A DNA stretch of 33,287 nt from Gallionellaceae bacterium (GTDB lineage: Bacteria > Pseudomonadota > Gammaproteobacteria > Burkholderiales > Gallionellaceae), in NCBI GenBank assembly GCA_006218055.1, contig VBWD01000015.1:9235-42521 (forward strand), read 5' to 3'. Numbering within the stretch: the stretch's first letter is position 1; each line of letters starts with the position of its first letter. The notes below the pieces were generated by a model, which ran no database searches, was not told the DNA's origin, and saw only the letters and a program-made list of their open reading frames with translations. A program made the translations under genes and the position numbers. Positions 7,589 through 15,032 of the stretch are shown one piece after another.

Positions 7589-8461
7589 ATGCAGATCACC
7601 CATTTCGAATCCCGCCCGCCACAGCTAGTGCAAGCGTTAGAGGCGCTCGCACAGCGTGCAGATAGTCGTGAAGCGGCGGAGATACTTTTCGATGAGCTGT
7701 GCGGGATCACCGTGCTGGTGGCCAAGAAGTTCACCAATGACCGCACCGCCGATGGCATCCAAGAGGCGTTCCAATTAGCCATCGGATGCATCTCGCTAGG
7801 CATCAGCCAAGCCAGCATCCCAGATGGCAAGGACGCAAAACTTTCGTTCCTGTTGCAACACGGCGCGGAACATGTGTTCCAAATGGGATTCCGTCACATC
7901 AAGGAATTGTCCGCCCTGCCCTACGTGGCCTTCGTTTCGGATTTCGACAACGATCCCTTCATCCAGCAGCGCAACCTCAAAGCCATCTTCATGGAGATTT
8001 GCAGCGCCGATCCCTCTGCGAATTGGAGTGGCGACTCGGTCTATGCGAACGAGTTGTTGGATAGGAAGCGCAATCAGAAGCTAATCGAATGTGCGAAATG
8101 GTTACGCAAACACAATTTAGATGGGCCAGTAAAAGACTCTGAGCTGGATGCGAATGCGGCGATCGCCATCGCCATCATCTTTGCCATCGCTGGCAATGGG
8201 CAGATCGTAGCGCGCACTTCTCAAAGCGCCATCGAGAGCCTCATCAAATACACACGTGAAGTGCGCCCCGATGTCGAAGCGGGGTGGGATAGATTCCTGA
8301 AAAAGATACCGCCTGAGTATCAGCCCATCCTGCGCGAGCGTATGGAAGAGCTGAGAGTCACCATCATCAAAAAGATCTATTCAAGAACCAAGATCAAGAC
8401 TGTGCTCACTGAACTGCAGGACTTTTATGCGGGGAATGAGCAGGACATCGAGTACCCCTAA
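7589..8461 (+). CDS. Unrecognised protein 3 of the J-domain operon
   Basis: 290 residues, no family recognised, no signal peptide. Predicted helical throughout (LVQALEALAQRADSREAAEI, ELCGITVLVAKKFTNDRTAD, MEELRVTIIKKIYSRTKIKT). One hydrophobic alanine/isoleucine stretch (NAAIAIAIIFAIAGNGQIVA, residues about 188-207) is more likely a buried helix than a membrane span, because the rest of the protein is soluble-looking. Start ATG 7589 is 5 bases after the preceding stop. It is the last gene of the operon: a palindromic repeat and a convergent gene follow. Confidence 0.75.
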   Translation: MQITHFESRPPQLVQALEALAQRADSREAAEILFDELCGITVLVAKKFTNDRTADGIQEAFQLAIGCISLGISQASIPDGKDAKLSFLLQHGAEHVFQMGFRHIKELSALPYVAFVSDFDNDPFIQQRNLKAIFMEICSADPSANWSGDSVYANELLDRKRNQKLIECAKWLRKHNLDGPVKDSELDANAAIAIAIIFAIAGNGQIVARTSQSAIESLIKYTREVRPDVEAGWDRFLKKIPPEYQPILRERMEELRVTIIKKIYSRTKIKTVLTELQDFYAGNEQDIEYP

Positions 8462-8480
8462 ATAATCCAAGCTCTTGATT

Positions 8481-8550
8481 CGTCATCCCCGCGCAGGCGG
8501 GGATCCAGTTTGTAGTTATAACTAGGTTCCCGCCTTCGCGCGAACGACGT
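8481..8550. repeat. Paired palindromic repeat, family 2, between convergent genes
   Basis: Unit 1 has a perfect 8-bp stem ATCCCCGC (8485-8492), loop GCAG and GCGGGGAT (8497-8504), flanked by CGTC and CCAG. Unit 2 is a degenerate inverted copy around TTCCCGCCTTCGCGCGAACG (from 8528). This resembles a widespread proteobacterial intergenic repeat (CGTCATTCCCGCG type). It sits between two convergent genes, where it could act as a bidirectional terminator. Confidence 0.75.
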
Positions 8551-8558
8551 GTCGTGAC

Positions 8559-10493
8559 TTAGCTGTCTTTCGGTTTCTCGCTGGCAGTAGGCTCGAAGTC
8601 GATGTGGAAAGACAGAGGTGGTGCTTTGTCTTCTACTGCCGGGGATGCAAGATCTTCGGCGGGCGATTCTTCCACGATCACCTCTTCATCACTAAATCTC
8701 GGCTTGTCGTCAATCACGAAGTCTATTGGGAAAGCCTTGTCTTGAACGTGCTCGGGTGCGGTGCTGGCGTGGTGTCCTCCCTCGTCGGAGGTTGAAACCT
8801 CGTTAGAGGTCGTATCTTCTGTTTGCCAATCAGCCGCCTCGATAACTTCTACTTCAGCGCCATCATCCGATTGTTGTCTCAGCAACGCTTCGTTCAACTG
8901 CGAGTGGTTGATCATTCGGCGCGTCAGCAGATAGTTGCCGAAGCGTCCATGCTGTTTGGGGTCGAACTCGCCTAGGCAGTTCGCCATATCTTGTGCGGAG
9001 AGATAACCCAACTCGATGAGCACATCTCCAATAGGACGCTTATGTGTGGTGTGAGAAGGCAACCATAGCGCGCCCTTCTCCGGGCTTTCTTCTTGGTACA
9101 GCTCGTTGTCTTTATCCAGTGTGCGACCCAGTGCTTGGATGGTCTTCCAATGCGGGCTGTTCTTGTTGTGGCTGAGGAATTTACGCGAGGCATTCTCGAA
9201 CTCGGGTATCTGCGTATTGGATGAGTAGATGGACAGCAGCAGCATCCACGCATTCTCGCTCTTGGGGAATTGCACCAAGAACTCAAGCAAGATGCGAATG
9301 GCTTTGTCGGAGTGCCCGTACACGGCATACAACTCTGCCTCTTCCAATACTGTCTGTTCTTCTTTATTGCGTGATGGTTCACCGCCCAGCTCTTGCGGTG
9401 GATTATCTGTACCGTCTTGTATCGCCCTGATCTCTTGGAATTGTTTTGAACCTGAGGGATGGATGATGCTGAGAGTAGATTCACCGACAGGATTGGCGGG
9501 TTGTGGTATCGCCTCTAGCTCGGTTTGCACTGACTTGGGGGCGAGTGCCTTCATCTTGCGGTAGTAAACCACCCCGAATACCGTGAGCCCAATAGCAGCA
9601 AAACCGGCAAACACTTTCAAAATTAGTTGCCATGTGTCGGATGAGACGAACGGCTCTGCCTTCTTCGCCTCCGCCTTGGCGATTTCCAGGTTCGCCAATT
9701 TTTGGCGAATCACTTTGATCTCTTCGCTCATTGCCTTCAACTGATACTGCACGGCGAGTAGATGTGCAGTCTGGTCGTCTTCATCCAACATCTTGCGTTG
9801 CGCAGCGATCAACTCACGGTCGTCTGCACTCAGCTTGCCAACGCGCGAGATATCCAGTTGCCCACAGCTCAACTGCAGCTTGAACTCTGCCGGCCCTTTG
9901 GTGGAACCTGCCTTAGCTTGTGACGGCGCGGTGGTTTTCTTGATCGTTTGTTTGACGCTAGGTGTAGGTTCTACAGCAAGTGGCGTCTCCACCAGCATCT
10001 TGTGGGTGTCGTTCTGGCTAGGCGCAGGCTTGGCTATGACCACTTCTGGTGCGGGTGCAGTTACGCGCTTGGGGGCCACGACTGCCACGGGAGCTTGGGT
10101 GGTGTTGAACTCGGGCAGTACGGCGAATACTTTAGTGTTGCTACTGACCGAAGCTTTGCATTGGATCTGTAGGCTGAATTCTGCAACGGGTTCGTTAAGC
10201 GGCCTTTTCGATCTGATCTCTATCTTGTGGGTCGTCTTGTTGAATCGAGTGCCCAAACCGGTTTGCAGTAGCGCATTGCTGCTATCGACAGCGCCCTCCT
10301 TCACGGCGGCTAGCGACAAGCAACTATCGTCGATGGCCTCGCCCTTACCCAGTTGCACATCAACATAGGCTTCTACGCGCTCGCCCAGTTTGCTGACCAA
10401 GGTGAGTTCGCCGATGCCAACGGCCATCGCTTGCGATGATGCCAAGGCAAGGAGTGACGAACAAACGAAGAGCTTAGGATGGAGGATATTCAA
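8559..10493 (-). CDS. FimV/HubP-like polar protein with MshE-N-like tandem motif
   Basis: 644 residues. A signal peptide (1-24, ending SSQAMA) precedes a FimV-type N-terminal domain (GIGELTLVSKLGERVEAYVD; about 25-130). Then come a proline/alanine-rich periplasmic linker, a coiled coil (about 225-280), one membrane span (about 289-311, LKVFAGFAAIGLTVFGVVYY), and cytoplasmic TPR-like helices (380-445, EAELYAVYGHSDKAIRILLE). Residues 486-541 hold two tandem half-motifs (IGDVLIELGYLSAQDMANCL; RFGNYLLTRRMINHSQLNEA) resembling the N-terminal domain of GspE/MshE ATPases. The acidic C-terminus has two short similar segments (DKAFPIDFVID, DKAPPLSFHID). FimV/HubP proteins organise the cell pole and type IV pili. 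No LysM domain is evident. It stands alone and is convergent with the J-domain operon. Confidence 0.78.
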   Translation of the reverse strand: MNILHPKLFVCSSLLALASSQAMAVGIGELTLVSKLGERVEAYVDVQLGKGEAIDDSCLSLAAVKEGAVDSSNALLQTGLGTRFNKTTHKIEIRSKRPLNEPVAEFSLQIQCKASVSSNTKVFAVLPEFNTTQAPVAVVAPKRVTAPAPEVVIAKPAPSQNDTHKMLVETPLAVEPTPSVKQTIKKTTAPSQAKAGSTKGPAEFKLQLSCGQLDISRVGKLSADDRELIAAQRKMLDEDDQTAHLLAVQYQLKAMSEEIKVIRQKLANLEIAKAEAKKAEPFVSSDTWQLILKVFAGFAAIGLTVFGVVYYRKMKALAPKSVQTELEAIPQPANPVGESTLSIIHPSGSKQFQEIRAIQDGTDNPPQELGGEPSRNKEEQTVLEEAELYAVYGHSDKAIRILLEFLVQFPKSENAWMLLLSIYSSNTQIPEFENASRKFLSHNKNSPHWKTIQALGRTLDKDNELYQEESPEKGALWLPSHTTHKRPIGDVLIELGYLSAQDMANCLGEFDPKQHGRFGNYLLTRRMINHSQLNEALLRQQSDDGAEVEVIEAADWQTEDTTSNEVSTSDEGGHHASTAPEHVQDKAFPIDFVIDDKPRFSDEEVIVEESPAEDLASPAVEDKAPPLSFHIDFEPTASEKPKDS

Positions 10494-10610
10494 AGCGCTG
10501 GATGATTTGGGTTAGTGGGCCGCAAACGTTTATTTTTAGAATCTTAGTGGGTGCGTCGGATACCCGAATAGTACTGAAGCCCCTGCCCTAAAGCAATTCA
10601 AAGGTGTCTC

Positions 10611-11534
10611 TCACAAACCGCTCAACACCTTGATATGCGCCATCGCGCTGCGGCCCAGAGCATGCAGTTCATACCCGCCCTCCAGCACCGATACGATACG
10701 CGACTGGGCATATTTCCCTGCGATGCGTTTCAGCTCTTCCGTCACCCACGCGTAATCCGCCTCGACCAGTCTCATCGATGCCATGTCGTCATCACGGTGA
10801 GCGTCGAATCCTGCCGAGATGAAGATGAATTCTGGCTGGAACCTTTCCAATGCGGGTAGCCATCGTTCAGACACCGCGTTGCGAAACTCCCCGCCGCCGG
10901 AGCCTGCGGCCAAGGGCACATTGATGATGTGTTCGTTACCGCTGTCTGCTCCGCAATAGGGATAGAACGGATGCTGGAAGGTGGAGCACAGCATCACGCG
11001 CGGGTCGTCGTGGAAGATGTTTTCAGTTCCGTTACCGTGATGCACATCGAAATCGGCGATGGCGACGCGACTAAGTCCGTGCGCTGCAAGTGCATGTGCC
11101 GCGCCGACGGCGACGTTGTTGAAGATGCAGAAGCCCATTGCCTGTGCGCGTTCGGCATGATGACCGGGGGGGCGGATGTTGCAAAAGGCATTCTCGACTT
11201 GTTGTGCCATCACCATGTCCACCGCCATCACCGCTGCCCCCGCCGCACGCAAAGCGGCAGGATAGGTGAATTGGTTCATGCTGGTGTCACCATCCAGATT
11301 CAGCACACCCTCCAGCGGAGCTTGCGCGACGATGTCGTCCAGATAGGCGGCGTCATGCACGCGCAATAATTGTTCGCGCGTGACTTCTGGGGCTTCGTGA
11401 TGTTGCAGATAACTCATCAGACCGGAGGCGATGAGTTGATCCTCGATGGCATGGATACGCGCAGGACACTCCGGATGATGCGCTCCCATGTCATGTTTAA
11501 GACAAAGCGGATGGCTGATATAAGCGGTTTGCAC
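10611..11534 (-). CDS. Histone deacetylase family protein (AcuC/HDAC-like)
   Basis: 307 residues covering the whole arginase/deacetylase fold. Visible motifs are HPECPARIHAIEDQL, the active-site RPPGHHAERAQAMGFCIFNN (H125-H126), the zinc site DFDVHHGNGTENIF (D163, H165), the third zinc ligand in SAGFDAHRDD (D244), and LEGGYEL. Members deacetylate lysine side chains or related acetylamides (polyamines, acetoin-linked Acs control); the substrate cannot be set from sequence. It is divergent from a Pat-type acetyltransferase gene starting 83 bases away, which suggests that the two write and erase the same modification (inference). Confidence 0.92.
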   Translation of the reverse strand: MQTAYISHPLCLKHDMGAHHPECPARIHAIEDQLIASGLMSYLQHHEAPEVTREQLLRVHDAAYLDDIVAQAPLEGVLNLDGDTSMNQFTYPAALRAAGAAVMAVDMVMAQQVENAFCNIRPPGHHAERAQAMGFCIFNNVAVGAAHALAAHGLSRVAIADFDVHHGNGTENIFHDDPRVMLCSTFQHPFYPYCGADSGNEHIINVPLAAGSGGGEFRNAVSERWLPALERFQPEFIFISAGFDAHRDDDMASMRLVEADYAWVTEELKRIAGKYAQSRIVSVLEGGYELHALGRSAMAHIKVLSGL

Positions 11535-11617
11535 GGGCTACTCCGTCATATTTTGGTGATGTCGCGGTGCTATCATAGCGGTCAATCAAAAGACATCCAA
11601 ACTACGCGTGAACTATC

Positions 11618-14296
11618 ATGGGCAAGCACTATCTCAACCCCCTCTTCGCCCCCAAATCGGTCGCTGTCTTTGGCGCAAGTGACCGTCCCGATTCAGTAGG
11701 CCAAATCGTATTCCAGAACATGTTGCAATGCGGTTTCAAAGGCGCGTTGTATCCGATCAACTCCAAGAATGCCGAAGTGCAAGGCCAGCGCGCCTACGCT
11801 TCCATCGCAGACATCGGCGAGCCTGTAGAGCTGGTGGTCATCGCCACGCCGCCCCAGACCGTGCCCGGCATCATCGAGGAATGCGGCCTGCACGGCGTGA
11901 AAGCGGCAGTCATCATCACTGCGGGTTTTGGCGAAGCGGGCGCGCAAGGTATCGCGCTGGAAAAAGAACTCATCGAAGCGGCACGCCGTTACAACATCCG
12001 ACTCATCGGCCCCAATTGTCTGGGCATCATGCGTCCCTCCATCGGGCTTAACGCGACATTCAACAATGGCGCGGCCAATGTGGGCAATATCGCCTTCGTT
12101 TCTCAGTCCGGCGCACTGTGCACCGCCATCTTGGATTGGGCAAACCGCAACGATGTGGGCTTCTCCAGCGTGGTGTCTATGGGTTCGTCCACCGATGTGG
12201 ACTTCGGCGAGATACTCGACTACCTCGTATCCGACCCGCAGACCCAAAGCATCCTGATGTACATCGAAGGTATCCGTAATGCGCGCAGCTTCATGAGTGC
12301 ATTGCGTGCCGCCGCCCGTATCAAACCGGTGATCTTGGTCAAGGTCGGTCGCCATGCTGCCGGTTCCAAAGCGGCGATGTCGCACACGGCTTCGCTGGTG
12401 GGGGCGGATGATGTGTTCGACGCAGCGGTCAGCCGCGTCGGCGTGGTGCGTGTGCAGACCGTCACCCAGTTGTTCACGGCCGCCAGAGCGTTGTCGTGCG
12501 GTTTCAAACCGACCGGTAACCGCCTCGCCATCGTCACCAACGGCGGCGGCCCCGGTGTGATGGCAGTGGATAGAGCCGCCGACCTCGGCCTCAATATCGC
12601 CACCTTGTCAGACAGCACCATCGAATACCTGAACCAACATCTGCCACCGAACTGGCCGCACGCCAACCCGGTGGACATCATCGGCGATGCGCAAGCGGAT
12701 CGTTACCACCATGCGGTGAAAGCCTGTTTGGAAGACGACAACGTGGACGGCGTGTTGGCCATTCTCACACCGCAGGCGATGACCAAACCGTTGGAGTCTG
12801 CTCAGGCCTTGATCGAACTGGCCAACACCCACCGCAAACCGTTGTTGACCTGCTGGATGGGCGAGACACAAGTCGCCACTTCGCGTGATGCTTTCACCAA
12901 GGCGCACCGCCCGCACTTCCGCACACCGGAACCCGCGGTCGAGGTGTTCTCGCACTTGTCCGCCTATTACCGCAACCAGAAGCTATTGATGCAGATGCCG
13001 GGTCCGCTTTCGCATCACGATGAACCGGATGTGGAAAGCGCGCGCCTCATCATCGAAGGCGCGATGCAGGAGCATCGCAAAGTGTTGAGCGAGATGGAAT
13101 CCAAGGCCTTGCTGTCCGCTTTCCACATTCCTGTGGCGCGCACCATGGTCGCGCATTCGCCTAACGAGGCCTTGCTCATCGCGCAACAGATGGGCTTCCC
13201 TATAGCGATGAAGGTCAACTCGCCCGACATCTCGCACAAGAGCGATGCGGGCGGCGTGATCCTCAATCTGCGCAACGCTCACGAAGTGCGAGCGGCTTAC
13301 CAGAAGATCTGCGAGAACATCCAGCTCAATCGACCTAACGCCAAGATGGAAGGCATCTCCATCGAACCGATGATCGTCAAACGCAACGGGCGCGAACTGA
13401 TGATAGGCGTGACCACCGACCCGGCGTTCGGCCCAGTGATCACCTTCGGCGCGGGCGGTACGGCAGTCGAGATCATGGGCGACCGCGCTGTTGCGTTGCC
13501 ACCTTTGAACACCTTCCTCGTCAAGGAATTGATCAACGACACCCGCATCGCCAAGATGCTCGGCAAGTTCCGCAACATGGCACCAGCCAATATGGAAGCG
13601 CTGGAGGATGTGCTGTTGCGCGTTTCGGAAATGGTGTGCGAACTACCGTTATTGAAAGAGATGGACATCAATCCGCTCATCCTCGACGAGAACGGCGCAC
13701 TCGCGGCGGATGCACGCGTGGTGGTGGAGTATCGCCAACCGAGTGCGGACCGCTACGCCCACATGGCAATCTATCCCTACCCCACGCACTTGGTCAGCGA
13801 ATGGCAGTTGGCAGATGGCACAGATATCACCATTCGCCCTATCCGTCCCGAGGATGCACAACTGGTGAAGCAATTCGTACACGATCTGTCTGAAGAGACG
13901 AAATATTTCCGCTTTATGAACAGTGTGCAAGAACTGACCGAAGATATGTTGTCGCGCCTGACACAGATCGACTACAGCCGCGAACTGGCCTTGATCGCGG
14001 TGACGGAAGTACACGAGAAAGAGGTGCAACTCGGCGTGGCGCGTTATGCCATCAACCCGGATGCGAAATCGTGCGAATTCGCTTTGGTGGTGGCCGACAA
14101 CATCACCGGCAAAGGCTTGGGACAAAAGCTCATGGTGTCACTAATGGAAGCTGCTCGTTCCAAGGGGCTGGAGATCATCGAGGGCGAAGTGCTAAGCCAC
14201 AATCACAACATGCTGAAACTGATGACGCGCTTGGGGTTCTCCATCAAGAACAGCACCGAAGATACGGGCATCATGAAGGTCAGCAAGACGCTGTAG
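11618..14296 (+). CDS. Pat-type protein acetyltransferase: ADP-forming acyl-CoA synthetase-like domain plus GNAT
   Basis: 892 residues. The N-terminal CoA-binding/ligase part resembles NDP-forming acetyl-CoA synthetase alpha subunit (KSVAVFGASDRPDSVGQIVF, RLIGPNCLGIMRPSIGL). It retains SHTASLVGADD, containing the histidine that is phosphorylated in active synthetases. An ATP-grasp region follows (about 480-700; IPVARTMVAHSPNEALLIAQ, VNSPDISHKSDAGGVILNL). Residues 733-892 form a GNAT domain with acetyl-CoA loop GKGLGQKLM (831-839). This is the architecture of E. coli PatZ and Salmonella Pat, which acetylate acetyl-CoA synthetase. Start ATG 11618 has no clear Shine-Dalgarno sequence. The divergent deacetylase gene makes a reversible acetylation pair likely. 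Confidence 0.92.
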   Translation: MGKHYLNPLFAPKSVAVFGASDRPDSVGQIVFQNMLQCGFKGALYPINSKNAEVQGQRAYASIADIGEPVELVVIATPPQTVPGIIEECGLHGVKAAVIITAGFGEAGAQGIALEKELIEAARRYNIRLIGPNCLGIMRPSIGLNATFNNGAANVGNIAFVSQSGALCTAILDWANRNDVGFSSVVSMGSSTDVDFGEILDYLVSDPQTQSILMYIEGIRNARSFMSALRAAARIKPVILVKVGRHAAGSKAAMSHTASLVGADDVFDAAVSRVGVVRVQTVTQLFTAARALSCGFKPTGNRLAIVTNGGGPGVMAVDRAADLGLNIATLSDSTIEYLNQHLPPNWPHANPVDIIGDAQADRYHHAVKACLEDDNVDGVLAILTPQAMTKPLESAQALIELANTHRKPLLTCWMGETQVATSRDAFTKAHRPHFRTPEPAVEVFSHLSAYYRNQKLLMQMPGPLSHHDEPDVESARLIIEGAMQEHRKVLSEMESKALLSAFHIPVARTMVAHSPNEALLIAQQMGFPIAMKVNSPDISHKSDAGGVILNLRNAHEVRAAYQKICENIQLNRPNAKMEGISIEPMIVKRNGRELMIGVTTDPAFGPVITFGAGGTAVEIMGDRAVALPPLNTFLVKELINDTRIAKMLGKFRNMAPANMEALEDVLLRVSEMVCELPLLKEMDINPLILDENGALAADARVVVEYRQPSADRYAHMAIYPYPTHLVSEWQLADGTDITIRPIRPEDAQLVKQFVHDLSEETKYFRFMNSVQELTEDMLSRLTQIDYSRELALIAVTEVHEKEVQLGVARYAINPDAKSCEFALVVADNITGKGLGQKLMVSLMEAARSKGLEIIEGEVLSHNHNMLKLMTRLGFSIKNSTEDTGIMKVSKTL

Positions 14297-14606
14297 ATTC
14301 AACGAAACGGAAGAACCGTTAGTGTCTGCCGTCGCTTCTTCGGCCTGAAGAGACGGTGACGGTTTGCTGAAATTGATGTTGAGTTGATCAATGTGAATGA
14401 CTGTTCCAGATTCAACTGCGGTCGTTCAAAGCCACGAGTTCGATTGTGCTCGACCGCCGCTAGTTACCCCTTTGCCGTCCGTTACGACCGCCCGCTATGT
14501 AGCAGTCTAGCTACGATGTTGGGCTTCCGCATCGAGGATATTCCAGCCAGTATGAGTCAAAAAAGAAACCATTTCCCGTCTTGGGCGGCCATTGCAGACT
14601 GAAAAT
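14297..14606. other. Convergent intergenic region with weak hairpins
   Basis: This region lies between the 3' ends of the acetyltransferase and hemerythrin genes. It holds two small inverted repeats: AACGG/CCGTT (14306-14310 and 14316-14320) and a longer bulged one (CCGTC, TCTTC, GGCCT, GAAGA, GACGG; about 14329-14355). Neither has a clear U-tract, so a terminator role is only possible. A 72-codon frame at 14384-14602 resembles no family. Confidence 0.45.
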
Positions 14607-15032
14607 TCAGCTCTTCTCGCGGAGATAGTCTCGGTATTGCATGTCTTCTTTTAGCAAGTGTTCCACCAGTGTATATTTGACCTTAAGGCCAGCTTCTACC
14701 CAGTCGTAGGTGGTAGCGATTTCAAATCGTGCGCAGATATCATTCAAAGCCATCAGAACCTGAGTATGTTGTTGTGCATGTTCTGCCGCTGCTGGGTAGT
14801 GCCACTCTGCAAATAAAGCCTCTTCATGAGCAAAGTGCGCCGAAGCATCATTGACGATGGCTTGCATGCACCCCTTGATATCAGATAACTCCGCACGTTG
14901 ACTAATGGCTTCATTCAATTGATTCACCAGAGCGATGAAGTGTTGATGTTCCAGATCGATCTCTGGAATATTGACACTTAGCTCTTCGCTCCATTCCAGT
15001 TTCCAGGGTATCGCGTTAGCTTGGTAGGACAT
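14607..15032 (-). CDS. Bacteriohemerythrin
   Basis: 141 residues, a complete hemerythrin four-helix bundle. All seven expected diiron ligands are visible with canonical spacing: H29 (IDLEHQHF), H66 and E70 (HFAHEE), H85 and H89 (EHAQQHTQ), H125 and D130 (VEHLLKED). Such proteins bind oxygen reversibly and serve in oxygen delivery, storage or sensing. I start it at ATG 15032 (MSYQANAIPWKLEW) because the longer in-frame extension to 15128 lies antisense-free inside the upstream gene and precedes the domain. It overlaps the end of the HD-GYP gene by 17 bases, so the two are translationally coupled and may share an oxygen-related signalling role. Confidence 0.92.
   Translation of the reverse strand: MSYQANAIPWKLEWSEELSVNIPEIDLEHQHFIALVNQLNEAISQRAELSDIKGCMQAIVNDASAHFAHEEALFAEWHYPAAAEHAQQHTQVLMALNDICARFEIATTYDWVEAGLKVKYTLVEHLLKEDMQYRDYLREKS

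Noticed and set aside
14384-14602. 72-codon plus-strand frame between the acetyltransferase and hemerythrin genes
   Set aside because: No Shine-Dalgarno sequence, no recognisable domain, and a composition like non-coding sequence; kept only as intergenic.
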